Of a stretch of 64,000 nucleotides of DNA, positions 49,585 to 56,679 are shown in pieces. The translations under genes were made by a program, and so were the position numbers. The notes under the pieces are model-generated. The model had not been told where the DNA came from, did no database searches, and saw only the letters and a program-made list of their open reading frames with translations. The stretch is taken from contig JAICYB010000003.1 in assembly GCA_025934435.1 (NCBI GenBank), forward strand, positions 31,996 through 95,995, read 5' to 3'. The DNA is from Actinomycetes bacterium. GTDB lineage: Bacteria > Actinomycetota > JAICYB01. Within the stretch, counting starts at the first letter, position 1; each line of letters starts with the position of its first letter.

Positions 49585-50703
49585 TTACAGGTCGATCGTG
49601 CCGCTCGCGATCAGACCGGTGATCGACGAATCGTCGTTCGAGATCCGTCCGTCGCCGGACTCCGTGTCGGAGTTCGTCGACGTGTTCGCGAGGACCAGGT
49701 CCGCCGAACCGCCTGCGGATGTCACGACGCCGGCAACCTGCCCGGCGACGGCATCCCCGGACGTTCCGGAGGCCGACTGGCTCAGCATCTTCTTGTTGCT
49801 GCCTTCCTGCAGGTTCGTGGTCGGTGCGGCGTTCAAGATGTCTGCCGCCGTTCCGACCGCGGTCGCGGACGAAACACTCAGGCCGACGAACGCGGTCGCG
49901 TCGTTGTCGGCTCGCGCGTCGCCGGTCTCGACATCGACCGTGTCCGAACTGTTCGTCGCGTCGACCGATGCAGCACCGGCCGAAACGACGCCGAGCACCT
50001 GACCGGCAACACCGTCACCGCTTGCGGCGGTGGCCGACTGGTTCGCGTCCAGCTTGTTGTCACCTTCCTGGACGTTCGTTCCCGTCGCGGTGTTCAGGAT
50101 GTCCGCCGTCGCGATACCCGTCCCGGTGGACGTGTTCAGACCGACGAAGGACGCAGCATCGTTGATCGCACGTGAGTCGCCCGTGTCGACGTCGACATTC
50201 TTCGACGTGTTCGCGGCGACGACGCTCGCCGATCCACCGGACGATGTCACGACGCCGATCACTTCGCCGCCCACACCGTCACCGCTGGTCGCCGTCGCCG
50301 TCTGCATGAGGTTCGTCTTGTTGTCACCCTCTTGCAGGTTGGTCGTCTGCGCCGCGTTCAGGATGTCTGCACCAGTACCGATCGCCGTCGCGGACGACGT
50401 GTTGAGCCCCGTGAACGAGCTCGCGTCGTTCTCCGCACGTGCGTCACCGGTCGTGACGTCGACGTTGTTCGAGCTGTTCGTCGCATCGACGGAAGTCCTG
50501 CCGCCGGAGACGACGCCGACGACCTGACCGGCGACCGCGTCGCCAGACTTCGACGTTCCGCTCTGCATCGTGTCGTTCTTGTTGTCGCCCTGCTGGACGT
50601 TCGTACCCGTCGAACTGTTCGCGATGTCGGCGAACGCTGTCGTCCCAAGTGCCGGCAGGCATACAGCAGCTGCGATCACTACGCATCGAATAAGTTTCTT
50701 CAT
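49585..50703 (-). CDS. Secreted protein with four approximately 87-residue tandem repeats
   Basis: 372 residues. A signal peptide (KKLIRCVVIAAAVCLPALG, cut near AFA) starts after AAAGGAGGT, a perfect ribosome site. The mature protein is four repeats beginning at residues 34, 121, 209 and 296. Each reads TN(V/L)Q-GDNK..., then SGD(A/G)V-G(Q/E)V-GVV, then VD-TGD-RA-NDA, and ends GT-ADILN. Repeats 1 and 3 share SVDATNSS, while 2 and 4 share GGSA and a VLAANTS-like strand, so the true unit is a pair of about 175 residues. The Asn/Asp/Gly/Val pattern suggests a beta-solenoid or fibre. No family recognised. A structural, adhesive or ice/surface role is speculative. Confidence 0.75.
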   Translation of the reverse strand: MKKLIRCVVIAAAVCLPALGTTAFADIANSSTGTNVQQGDNKNDTMQSGTSKSGDAVAGQVVGVVSGGRTSVDATNSSNNVDVTTGDARAENDASSFTGLNTSSATAIGTGADILNAAQTTNLQEGDNKTNLMQTATATSGDGVGGEVIGVVTSSGGSASVVAANTSKNVDVDTGDSRAINDAASFVGLNTSTGTGIATADILNTATGTNVQEGDNKLDANQSATAASGDGVAGQVLGVVSAGAASVDATNSSDTVDVETGDARADNDATAFVGLSVSSATAVGTAADILNAAPTTNLQEGSNKKMLSQSASGTSGDAVAGQVAGVVTSAGGSADLVLANTSTNSDTESGDGRISNDDSSITGLIASGTIDL

Positions 50704-50918
50704 GAGAGCACCTCCTTTCCCGTGGCGTGCGAGACCTAGCTCGCCATCAGACATATTGGTCCCGAGCGGTACGCATGACAATTTCGGAGACCTGATGACT
50801 GTTGACCGGTGGGATCGCGCAGCGGGCCGGCCGCGGCCTTCCTCGCAGGCTCGATCTTCGATCCGAGACCGGGTCAGATCGAAGATGCGAAGAGCCGAGT
50901 CGGTCGGCGCGCGTCGTG
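50704..50918. other. Intergenic region with inverted repeat
   Basis: No gene is supported. ATCTTCGATC (50854-50863) and GATCGAAGAT (50877-50886) form a perfect 10-bp hairpin with a 13-base loop. It could end transcription of the upstream hydrolase genes or act as an operator for the repeat protein. A possible promoter lies at 50753-50781. Confidence 0.45.
50753..50781 (-). promoter_or_regulatory. Possible promoter of the secreted repeat protein
   Basis: On the minus strand, TTGTCA (50776-50781) and CAATAT (50753-50758) are separated by 17 nt. The -10 match is weak. The leader to the ATG at 50703 would be about 40 nt and contains the strong ribosome site. Confidence 0.3.
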
Positions 50919-52064
50919 TTAGCGATCAGTGAGTGACGCCGCGCGGCTGGAAAGCCCAACGCCCCGACGCGCCTGCCTGATCATGTGGCGGTCGATCCCG
51001 TTCGTGCAGTAACCAAACGAGAGCCCGGTGTGCGGATCGCCCCAGGCGATCTGCCCGGCGGCACCGTTGTGCCCGAAGGCGAGGGGCGAGTTCGTATGGC
51101 CGAAACCACGCATCGCCGCCTTGCCGTCGTCGCCCGCGAGGACGACACCGAGCCCCCGGTTCGCGGGTGTTCCGAACATGAGGTCGGGAAGGTTCTGCCA
51201 CACGCGCTGCGTGACGTCATGCAGGAACGCTTCGCCCCAGAGTCCTTCCTCGTTCCGCATGAGCTTCTGGTAGAACATCGCGATGTCGGCGGCCGTCGCG
51301 ACACCGCCGCCGCCGGGAACGCCGACGGCGCGCATGTCCGGCCGGTTCATGAACGTGAGGTTCTCGTCCGACGCTTCGGTCTGCGGGAGCTCGCGGATCC
51401 CGATGGCCGCTTCGAGCTCGTCCGGTGACATCGGCTCACCGCGGAGCTCGAGATCGGCGATGTCGTCCTGCTGCTCGGGCGGCACGCCGAGCTGGAACCG
51501 CGGGAGACCGAGCGGCTCGACGACGCGCGATCGGACGAAGCTCCGGAAGTCCTCTCCCGTGACGCGCTCGATGAGCTCCGCGAGCACCCAATGCGCGGAC
51601 GTCGGGTGGTACCAGTACTTCGTGCCGGGTTCGTAGTCGAGCTTCCACGAGCCGAAGGCCTCGGCGCGACGCTCCTTGTCTTCCCATTCGGACGCACCAC
51701 GGATGATCGACGTCGGGAATCCGGACGTGTGCGTCATCACCTGCTCGAGTGTGATGACGTCCTTCCCGTTGCTGCCGAATGCCGGGATGATGTCGGCGAT
51801 CTTGTTGTCCGTCGAGAGCTCACCGGCTTCGAGGAGTTGCCACACCGAGCTGGCGACGAAGGGCTTCGTCGCCGAGAAGATGATGAAGCGAGTGTCGTTC
51901 GTCGCGTTCCCGAACGTCTCGAAGGCGACGAGCTTGCCGTCCTTCGCGACGGCTACCTGCGCCGCCGGGAGGATCCCTTCGTCGACTTCCTTACGAGCAC
52001 GATCGAGTAGTGCTTGGAGCTTGACTTCGTCGATCCCCGCGGCGACAGCGTCGGTTGTGGTCAT
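50919..52064 (-). CDS. Beta-lactamase-fold serine hydrolase (class C/esterase type), copy A
   Basis: 381 residues from the ATG before TTTDAVA. FSATK is the S-x-x-K motif with Ser64 and Lys67. YHPTSAHW corresponds to the tyrosine motif, and GHNGAAG near the C-terminus replaces the KTG box, as in esterase-like members of the family. No signal peptide is seen, so a cytoplasmic esterase or lactone hydrolase is more likely than cell-wall activity. The paralogue lies 9 bp upstream on the same strand. Confidence 0.87.
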   Translation of the reverse strand: MTTTDAVAAGIDEVKLQALLDRARKEVDEGILPAAQVAVAKDGKLVAFETFGNATNDTRFIIFSATKPFVASSVWQLLEAGELSTDNKIADIIPAFGSNGKDVITLEQVMTHTSGFPTSIIRGASEWEDKERRAEAFGSWKLDYEPGTKYWYHPTSAHWVLAELIERVTGEDFRSFVRSRVVEPLGLPRFQLGVPPEQQDDIADLELRGEPMSPDELEAAIGIRELPQTEASDENLTFMNRPDMRAVGVPGGGGVATAADIAMFYQKLMRNEEGLWGEAFLHDVTQRVWQNLPDLMFGTPANRGLGVVLAGDDGKAAMRGFGHTNSPLAFGHNGAAGQIAWGDPHTGLSFGYCTNGIDRHMIRQARRGVGLSSRAASLTDR

Positions 52065-52073
52065 CCGCAAACG

Positions 52074-53165
52074 CTACGCTTCGAGGGTCGCCGCGCGCGA
52101 ACCGATGCCGAGGGTTCGCCGTTTCTCTCGCAAGATGTTCCGGTCGAGACCGTTGGTGAGGTAGCAGAACGAGAGGCCGGTCTCAGGGTTGACCCACGCG
52201 ATCTGACCTCCGGCACCGTCGTGTCCGAAGGCGCGGGGTGAGTTGTCCTTCCCGAAGCCGTACCACCATCCGAAGTCGGTCTCGCCTTTGGCTTGGATGC
52301 CGAGGCAGCGCGTCGTCGGGACGCCGAGATCGTCCGGCATCGTGATGGTCGTCTCCGATGCGCGCCGCACGACGGACGGATCCCAGATCTCGCCGGCGAT
52401 CAGTCCTTGGTAGAACATCGCGATGTCGGCGGCCGTCGAGATGCCGCCGCCGGCCGGGATCCCGACGGTCCGAACGTTCGGGTCGTTCAGGAACAACAGG
52501 AGCTCCTGCGAGAGCCACGACGTCGGGACGTCGTCCCATCCCCACGCTTCCCGCAGCTCTTGCTGCGTGACGGCTTCGCCCGTGCAGACGAGATCCATGA
52601 CGTCGTCTTGTTCGTCGAGGGCCGTCCCGAGTTGGAAACGCTTCAATCCCAGCGGCTGCGCGATCCGTTCGCGGATGAAGTCGCGGAAGTCCATCCCGGA
52701 CAGCACCTCGACGATCTCCGCCTGCACCCACGAGCTCGACAGCGCGTGATAGCTGTACTTCGAGCCCGGCTCCCATTCGAGCGGCCACGACGCGAAGATC
52801 TCGTGTCGCTTGGCGTGGTCGTCCCAATCGAAGGGGTTCAGGAACGCCGTCGGGAAGCCGGCGATGTGGAAGAGCGCCTGCTCGACGGTGATGGTGTCCT
52901 TGCCGTTCGCTCCGAAGGACGGAACGAGGTCGGCCACCCGGGCTGAGATGTCGATCTTGCCTTCCGACCACAGAAGCCAGATCGCCGACGCCGTGAAGGC
53001 CTTGGTCGAGCTGAAGATGACGAAGCGGTTGTCGTTCGTGGCATCGCCGAACGTCTCGAAGAAGATCAGCTCTCCGTCTTTCGCCGCCGCGATCTGGCAA
53101 GCCGGGAGGATGCCGGCGTCGATCTCCCGCTGAACGCGCGTCCTCAATCCATCGACGGTTGTCAT
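52074..53165 (-). CDS. Beta-lactamase-fold serine hydrolase (class C/esterase type), copy B
   Basis: 363 residues with the same plan as copy A: FSSTK with Ser52 and Lys55, YHALSSSW for the tyrosine motif, and GHDGAGG in place of KTG. ETFGDATND and GGGISTAADIAMFYQ are nearly shared with copy A, so the two arose by tandem duplication, then diverged considerably. No export signal. Divergent from helY with a 26-bp gap. Confidence 0.87.
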   Translation of the reverse strand: MTTVDGLRTRVQREIDAGILPACQIAAAKDGELIFFETFGDATNDNRFVIFSSTKAFTASAIWLLWSEGKIDISARVADLVPSFGANGKDTITVEQALFHIAGFPTAFLNPFDWDDHAKRHEIFASWPLEWEPGSKYSYHALSSSWVQAEIVEVLSGMDFRDFIRERIAQPLGLKRFQLGTALDEQDDVMDLVCTGEAVTQQELREAWGWDDVPTSWLSQELLLFLNDPNVRTVGIPAGGGISTAADIAMFYQGLIAGEIWDPSVVRRASETTITMPDDLGVPTTRCLGIQAKGETDFGWWYGFGKDNSPRAFGHDGAGGQIAWVNPETGLSFCYLTNGLDRNILREKRRTLGIGSRAATLEA

Positions 53166-53177
53166 GGTTCCTCACGA

Positions 53178-53183
53178 TAGACT
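53178..53183 (+). promoter_or_regulatory. Candidate -10 box for helY, leaderless spacing
   Basis: TAGACT ends 8 nt before the helY ATG at 53192. The box lies within the 26-bp gap to the divergent hydrolase gene. Confidence 0.4.
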
Positions 53184-53191
53184 GGACACCG

Positions 53192-55801
53192 ATGACCCGG
53201 CCCGGCGTTCTGTCCGAGCGGGCTTCGACCTTCGCGTCTCGGCTCCCGTTCCCGCTCGATGACTTCCAAGTCGAAGCGATCGAAGCACTCGAAGCCGATG
53301 AATCCGTACTCGTCGCCGCGCCGACGGGTTCTGGGAAGACCGTCGTGGCGGAGTTCGCATGCTGGCTCGCGCTCGAGCAGGGCGCGAAGTGTTTCTACAC
53401 GACACCGCTGAAGGCTCTTTCGAACCAGAAGTTCGGTGATCTCGTCGCGCAGCACTACGCGCGGAACGTGGGTCTGCTCACGGGAGACAACTCGATCAAC
53501 GGCGAGGCGTCCCTCGTGGTCATGACCACCGAGGTGTTGCGAAACATGCTCTACGAAGGTTCGCCCACGCTGCGCGGGTTGCGCTACGTCGTGCTGGACG
53601 AGGTGCATTACCTCCAGGACCCGTACCGGGGCGCGGTCTGGGAAGAGGTCCTGATCCATCTGCCGCCCGAAGTGAAAGTCGTGTGCCTGTCCGCGACGGT
53701 GTCGAACGTCGACGAGTTCGGCGATTGGCTGCGCGCCCTTCGTGGCGACACGCGGGTGATCGTCGAACGGAACCGTCCGGTCGAGCTACGGAACCTCGTG
53801 ATGGCCGGACGCGAGATCTATCCGCTCCTCGGCGACCAGGGGCGCGCGAATCCGGAGCTCACGCGGATCTGGGCACGCGGCATGCAGGCGGCTGCGTCCG
53901 CGCGCTACCGCGGACCGGGACGGCGTCCGCACCGCGGGGAACGGGGTAGTTCATACACGCCGACGCGCGTTGAAGTGGTGAACTCGCTCGCCGGACGCGA
54001 CATGCTCCCGGCCATCGTCTTCATCTTCTCCCGGAACGGATGCGACGAAGCCGTCGATTCGTGCGCGCGCGCCGGCATCGAGCTCACGACGAAAGAAGAG
54101 AGCGATCGCATCTCGGAGTTCGCGCAGCTGCGGGCGGCGACCATCGACCAGCAGGATCTGCGAGCCCTGCGCTTCTCGGCGTTCCTCGACGGTCTCGAAC
54201 GTGGCCTGGCCGCGCACCACGCCGGGATGCTGCCGATCTTCAAGGAAACGGTCGAGGAGCTGTTCGCACTCGGGTTGCTGAAGGTTGTGTTCGCGACGGA
54301 GACGTTGTCGCTCGGGATCAACATGCCCGCCCGGAGCGTCGTGATCGAACGGCTCACGAAGTTCACCGGCGAGAAGCACGAGATGCTCACCGCCGCGGAC
54401 TACACGCAGCTCACGGGGCGCGCGGGCCGGCGAGGGATGGACGAACTCGGTTTCGGTCTCACGCTCTTCGATCCGTGGGTATCGCTCGACAAGGTCGCGT
54501 CGCTTGCGACGCAGCGTTCCTACCCGCTGCGATCGTCGTTCCGTCCGTCGTACAACATGGCCGTCAATCTCGTCCGGAACTTCGACCACGAAACCGCGAC
54601 GCGAGTACTGAACGCGTCCTTCGCGCAGTTCACCGCGGACCGCACGGTCGTGCGCTGGGAGCGCGACCTCGGTGAGCACGAGCGCGAAGCCGACCGGCTG
54701 CGCGAACTCGTCGTCTGCGAGCGTGGGGACGTGTTGGAGTACTTCAGGCTGCGTGAGGACGCCGCACGCGCGATGCGTGACGACCGCGGCGGGGAGCGCG
54801 TTCGCGAAGCGCTCGGCAAGCTCGTGCCGGGCGACGTGGTGTGGGGCGGGAAGGGCGTGGGCCGGGCGGTCATCCTGGAACAGGCGAAGATGTCGTCGAC
54901 CGGCGCGCCGCGCATCACGGCGATGACCGCCGATCGCAAGCTGCGCCGCCTCGGCCCCCGTGACTTCCGCGAGCCGCCTGTCGCCGTAGCGCGACTGACA
55001 CTGAAGAATCAGGCATGGCGTGCGCCGAAGAACCGGCGCGTGCTGGCCGAACAACTGGAGCGCGTGGCGGGGAAGCGTCCCGCGCCGGTGCCCGAGCGAA
55101 GTGACGTGAAGCGCCTCGTCGAGGCGTACTCCGCGCACCCGGTTCACGCGTGTCCGGACGTGAGCGAGCACCTCGCGAACGCGGCGAAGCTCAGCGAAGC
55201 CGAACAGGAGATCGCCAAGCTCCGCCGGCAGGTGGGACGGCGGAAGGGAACGATCGCGCGAAGCTTCGAGCGTGTGCTCGCGGTGCTGTCGGACCTCGGC
55301 TATCTCGACGGATGGGAACTCACGACCAAGGGCGATCTGCTGTCGCGCGTCTACAACGAGGCCGACCTCCTCGTCGTCGAGTGCATGACGCGCGGGTGGC
55401 TCACAGGTCTCGATCCCGCCGAGCTCGCGGCCGTCGCGTCGCTGTTCGTCTACGAGTCCCGCCGTCGCGACGAGGACGAACCACCACCGACGGAAACGCT
55501 TGTCGCGGCGGAGCGGAGGATCCACAACCTCTACCGCTCCCTCCACCGGACGGAGAGCGAGCACGGCATCGAGTTCCTGAAAGAACCGGACGCCGGGTTC
55601 ATGGCCCGGATCTACGAGTGGGCGAGCGGCCGAAGTCTCGAGGACGTCCTCGGTGAGCGTGAGACGTCGGCCGGCGACTTCGTCCGTTCGGCGAAGCAGG
55701 TGATCGATCTCCTCCAGCAGCTGAAGCCGGAGCTCGACGGCGTCGGCGACGCGATCGACGCCGTACAGCGCGGCGTGGTCGCATACTCCTCCGTGGTGTG
55801 A
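53192..55801 (+). CDS. helY: DEAD/DEAH-box RNA helicase HelY (Mtr4/Ski2-like)
   Basis: 869 residues of the Ski2-like superfamily 2 helicases. Walker A APTGSGKT is at 43-50, motif II DEVH at 136-139, SAT motif III in VCLSATVSN, and motif VI in QLTGRAGRRGMDELG. The C-terminal third (DSHCT-like) includes YNEADLLVVECMTRGWLTGLDPAELAAV. Mycobacterial HelY lies next to tatC; here six other genes or fragments separate them. Probable function is RNA turnover or remodelling. The stop overlaps the start of the lipid-kinase frame. Confidence 0.92.
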   Translation: MTRPGVLSERASTFASRLPFPLDDFQVEAIEALEADESVLVAAPTGSGKTVVAEFACWLALEQGAKCFYTTPLKALSNQKFGDLVAQHYARNVGLLTGDNSINGEASLVVMTTEVLRNMLYEGSPTLRGLRYVVLDEVHYLQDPYRGAVWEEVLIHLPPEVKVVCLSATVSNVDEFGDWLRALRGDTRVIVERNRPVELRNLVMAGREIYPLLGDQGRANPELTRIWARGMQAAASARYRGPGRRPHRGERGSSYTPTRVEVVNSLAGRDMLPAIVFIFSRNGCDEAVDSCARAGIELTTKEESDRISEFAQLRAATIDQQDLRALRFSAFLDGLERGLAAHHAGMLPIFKETVEELFALGLLKVVFATETLSLGINMPARSVVIERLTKFTGEKHEMLTAADYTQLTGRAGRRGMDELGFGLTLFDPWVSLDKVASLATQRSYPLRSSFRPSYNMAVNLVRNFDHETATRVLNASFAQFTADRTVVRWERDLGEHEREADRLRELVVCERGDVLEYFRLREDAARAMRDDRGGERVREALGKLVPGDVVWGGKGVGRAVILEQAKMSSTGAPRITAMTADRKLRRLGPRDFREPPVAVARLTLKNQAWRAPKNRRVLAEQLERVAGKRPAPVPERSDVKRLVEAYSAHPVHACPDVSEHLANAAKLSEAEQEIAKLRRQVGRRKGTIARSFERVLAVLSDLGYLDGWELTTKGDLLSRVYNEADLLVVECMTRGWLTGLDPAELAAVASLFVYESRRRDEDEPPPTETLVAAERRIHNLYRSLHRTESEHGIEFLKEPDAGFMARIYEWASGRSLEDVLGERETSAGDFVRSAKQVIDLLQQLKPELDGVGDAIDAVQRGVVAYSSVV
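55474..55485 (+). repeat. Dispersed 12-mer GGACGAACCACC, exact copy 7
   Basis: Exact copy in plus orientation inside helY, read as Glu-Asp-Glu-Pro-Pro. Confidence 0.7.
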
Positions 55802-56670
55802 CAGCGCTCGTCATCGCGAACCCCAAGGCCGGTCGCGGCAACCTCGCCGGCCGGCTCGACGCGCTCCTCGCCGGACGCGACATGGAAATCATCTACACGG
55901 CGGGAATCGGCCACGCGACCGAGCTCGCGCGGCGGGCGCGCAGCTAAGGCATCGGCACGGTGGTCGCCGCCGGCGGCGACGGGACGATCCACGAAGTCGT
56001 GAACGGTCTCCTCGCGGGGAGCGGCGAGATGCCGATGCTCGGCATCATCTCCGGCGGCTCGGGCTGCGATTACGCGAAAACCTTCGACATCCCCGACGAC
56101 CCGGCGCTCGCGGTCGAGAAGATCGTGTCGGACGAACCACCACGGATCGTCGACGCCGGAGTCGTGACGTTCGAAGGAACGAGACGGTACTTCTGCAACA
56201 TCGCCGAGGTCGGGATCGGCGCCGAGGTGGTCGACCGTGCGGCGCGGATGCCGCGCCGGCTCGGGGGCGCCGTCTATCTCGCGGGATTCGTCCGGACGCT
56301 GCCGTCGTTCAAGCGGCGACCGGCGGAGATCCGCATGGACGCCGCGCGCTACGACGGTCCGCTCACGAATCTCGTCGTCGCGATCGGGCAGGTATTCGGT
56401 GGCGGGATGCGTGTCGCCCCGAATGCGGATCCGTCCGATGGGATGTTCGACGTCCAGATCCAGTTCGGCTCGAAGCTCGACTATGCCTTGGGGATCGCGA
56501 AGGTCTATCGCGGAACGCACATCCCGCATCCGCGCATCCGCGAAGAACGGGCCGCGCATCTCGAGATCAGCTCCGACGTGCCGCTGACGATCGAGGCGGA
56601 CGGCGAAGTCCTCGGACGAACGCCCGCGACCTTCTCCGTCGTGCCCGGAGCGCTCCGTCTCAAGGTCTAA
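55798..56670 (+). pseudogene. Diacylglycerol/lipid kinase, interrupted by an in-frame stop
   Basis: The frame starts at a GTG overlapping the helY stop and encodes VIANPKAGRG, the N-terminal motif of the DAGK/sphingosine-kinase family. A TAA at 55945-55947 (codon 50) interrupts it. The same frame then continues without gap as GTVVAAGGDGTIHEVVNGLL, the catalytic GGDGT region, to the normal C-terminus (VPLTIEADGEVLGRTP). A restart at the GTG at 55960 would give a 236-residue protein lacking the first nucleotide-binding strand. It may be a recent pseudogene, a sequencing error, or a population variant. The family phosphorylates diacylglycerol or related lipids at the membrane. Confidence 0.75.
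56130..56141 (+). repeat. Dispersed 12-mer GGACGAACCACC, exact copy 8
   Basis: Exact copy in plus orientation inside the lipid-kinase frame, read as Ser-Asp-Glu-Pro-Pro, 656 bp after copy 7. Confidence 0.7.
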
Positions 56671-56673
56671 CCT
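56668..56673 (+). promoter_or_regulatory. Candidate -10 box for the cyclase/ATPase gene, leaderless spacing
   Basis: TAACCT overlaps the end of the lipid-kinase frame and ends 6 nt before the GTG at 56680. Confidence 0.35.
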
Positions 56674-56679
56674 AGGGTT

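Noticed and set aside
49680..50660. CRISPR-like or non-coding tandem repeat array
   Set aside because: The repeats are about 260 bp, in frame, and encode a secreted repeat protein with a clean signal peptide and ribosome site.
53951..55564. Long antisense frame opposite helY (537 codons)
   Set aside because: Arg/His/Glu-rich mirror of a strongly conserved helicase; typical shadow frame in GC-rich DNA.
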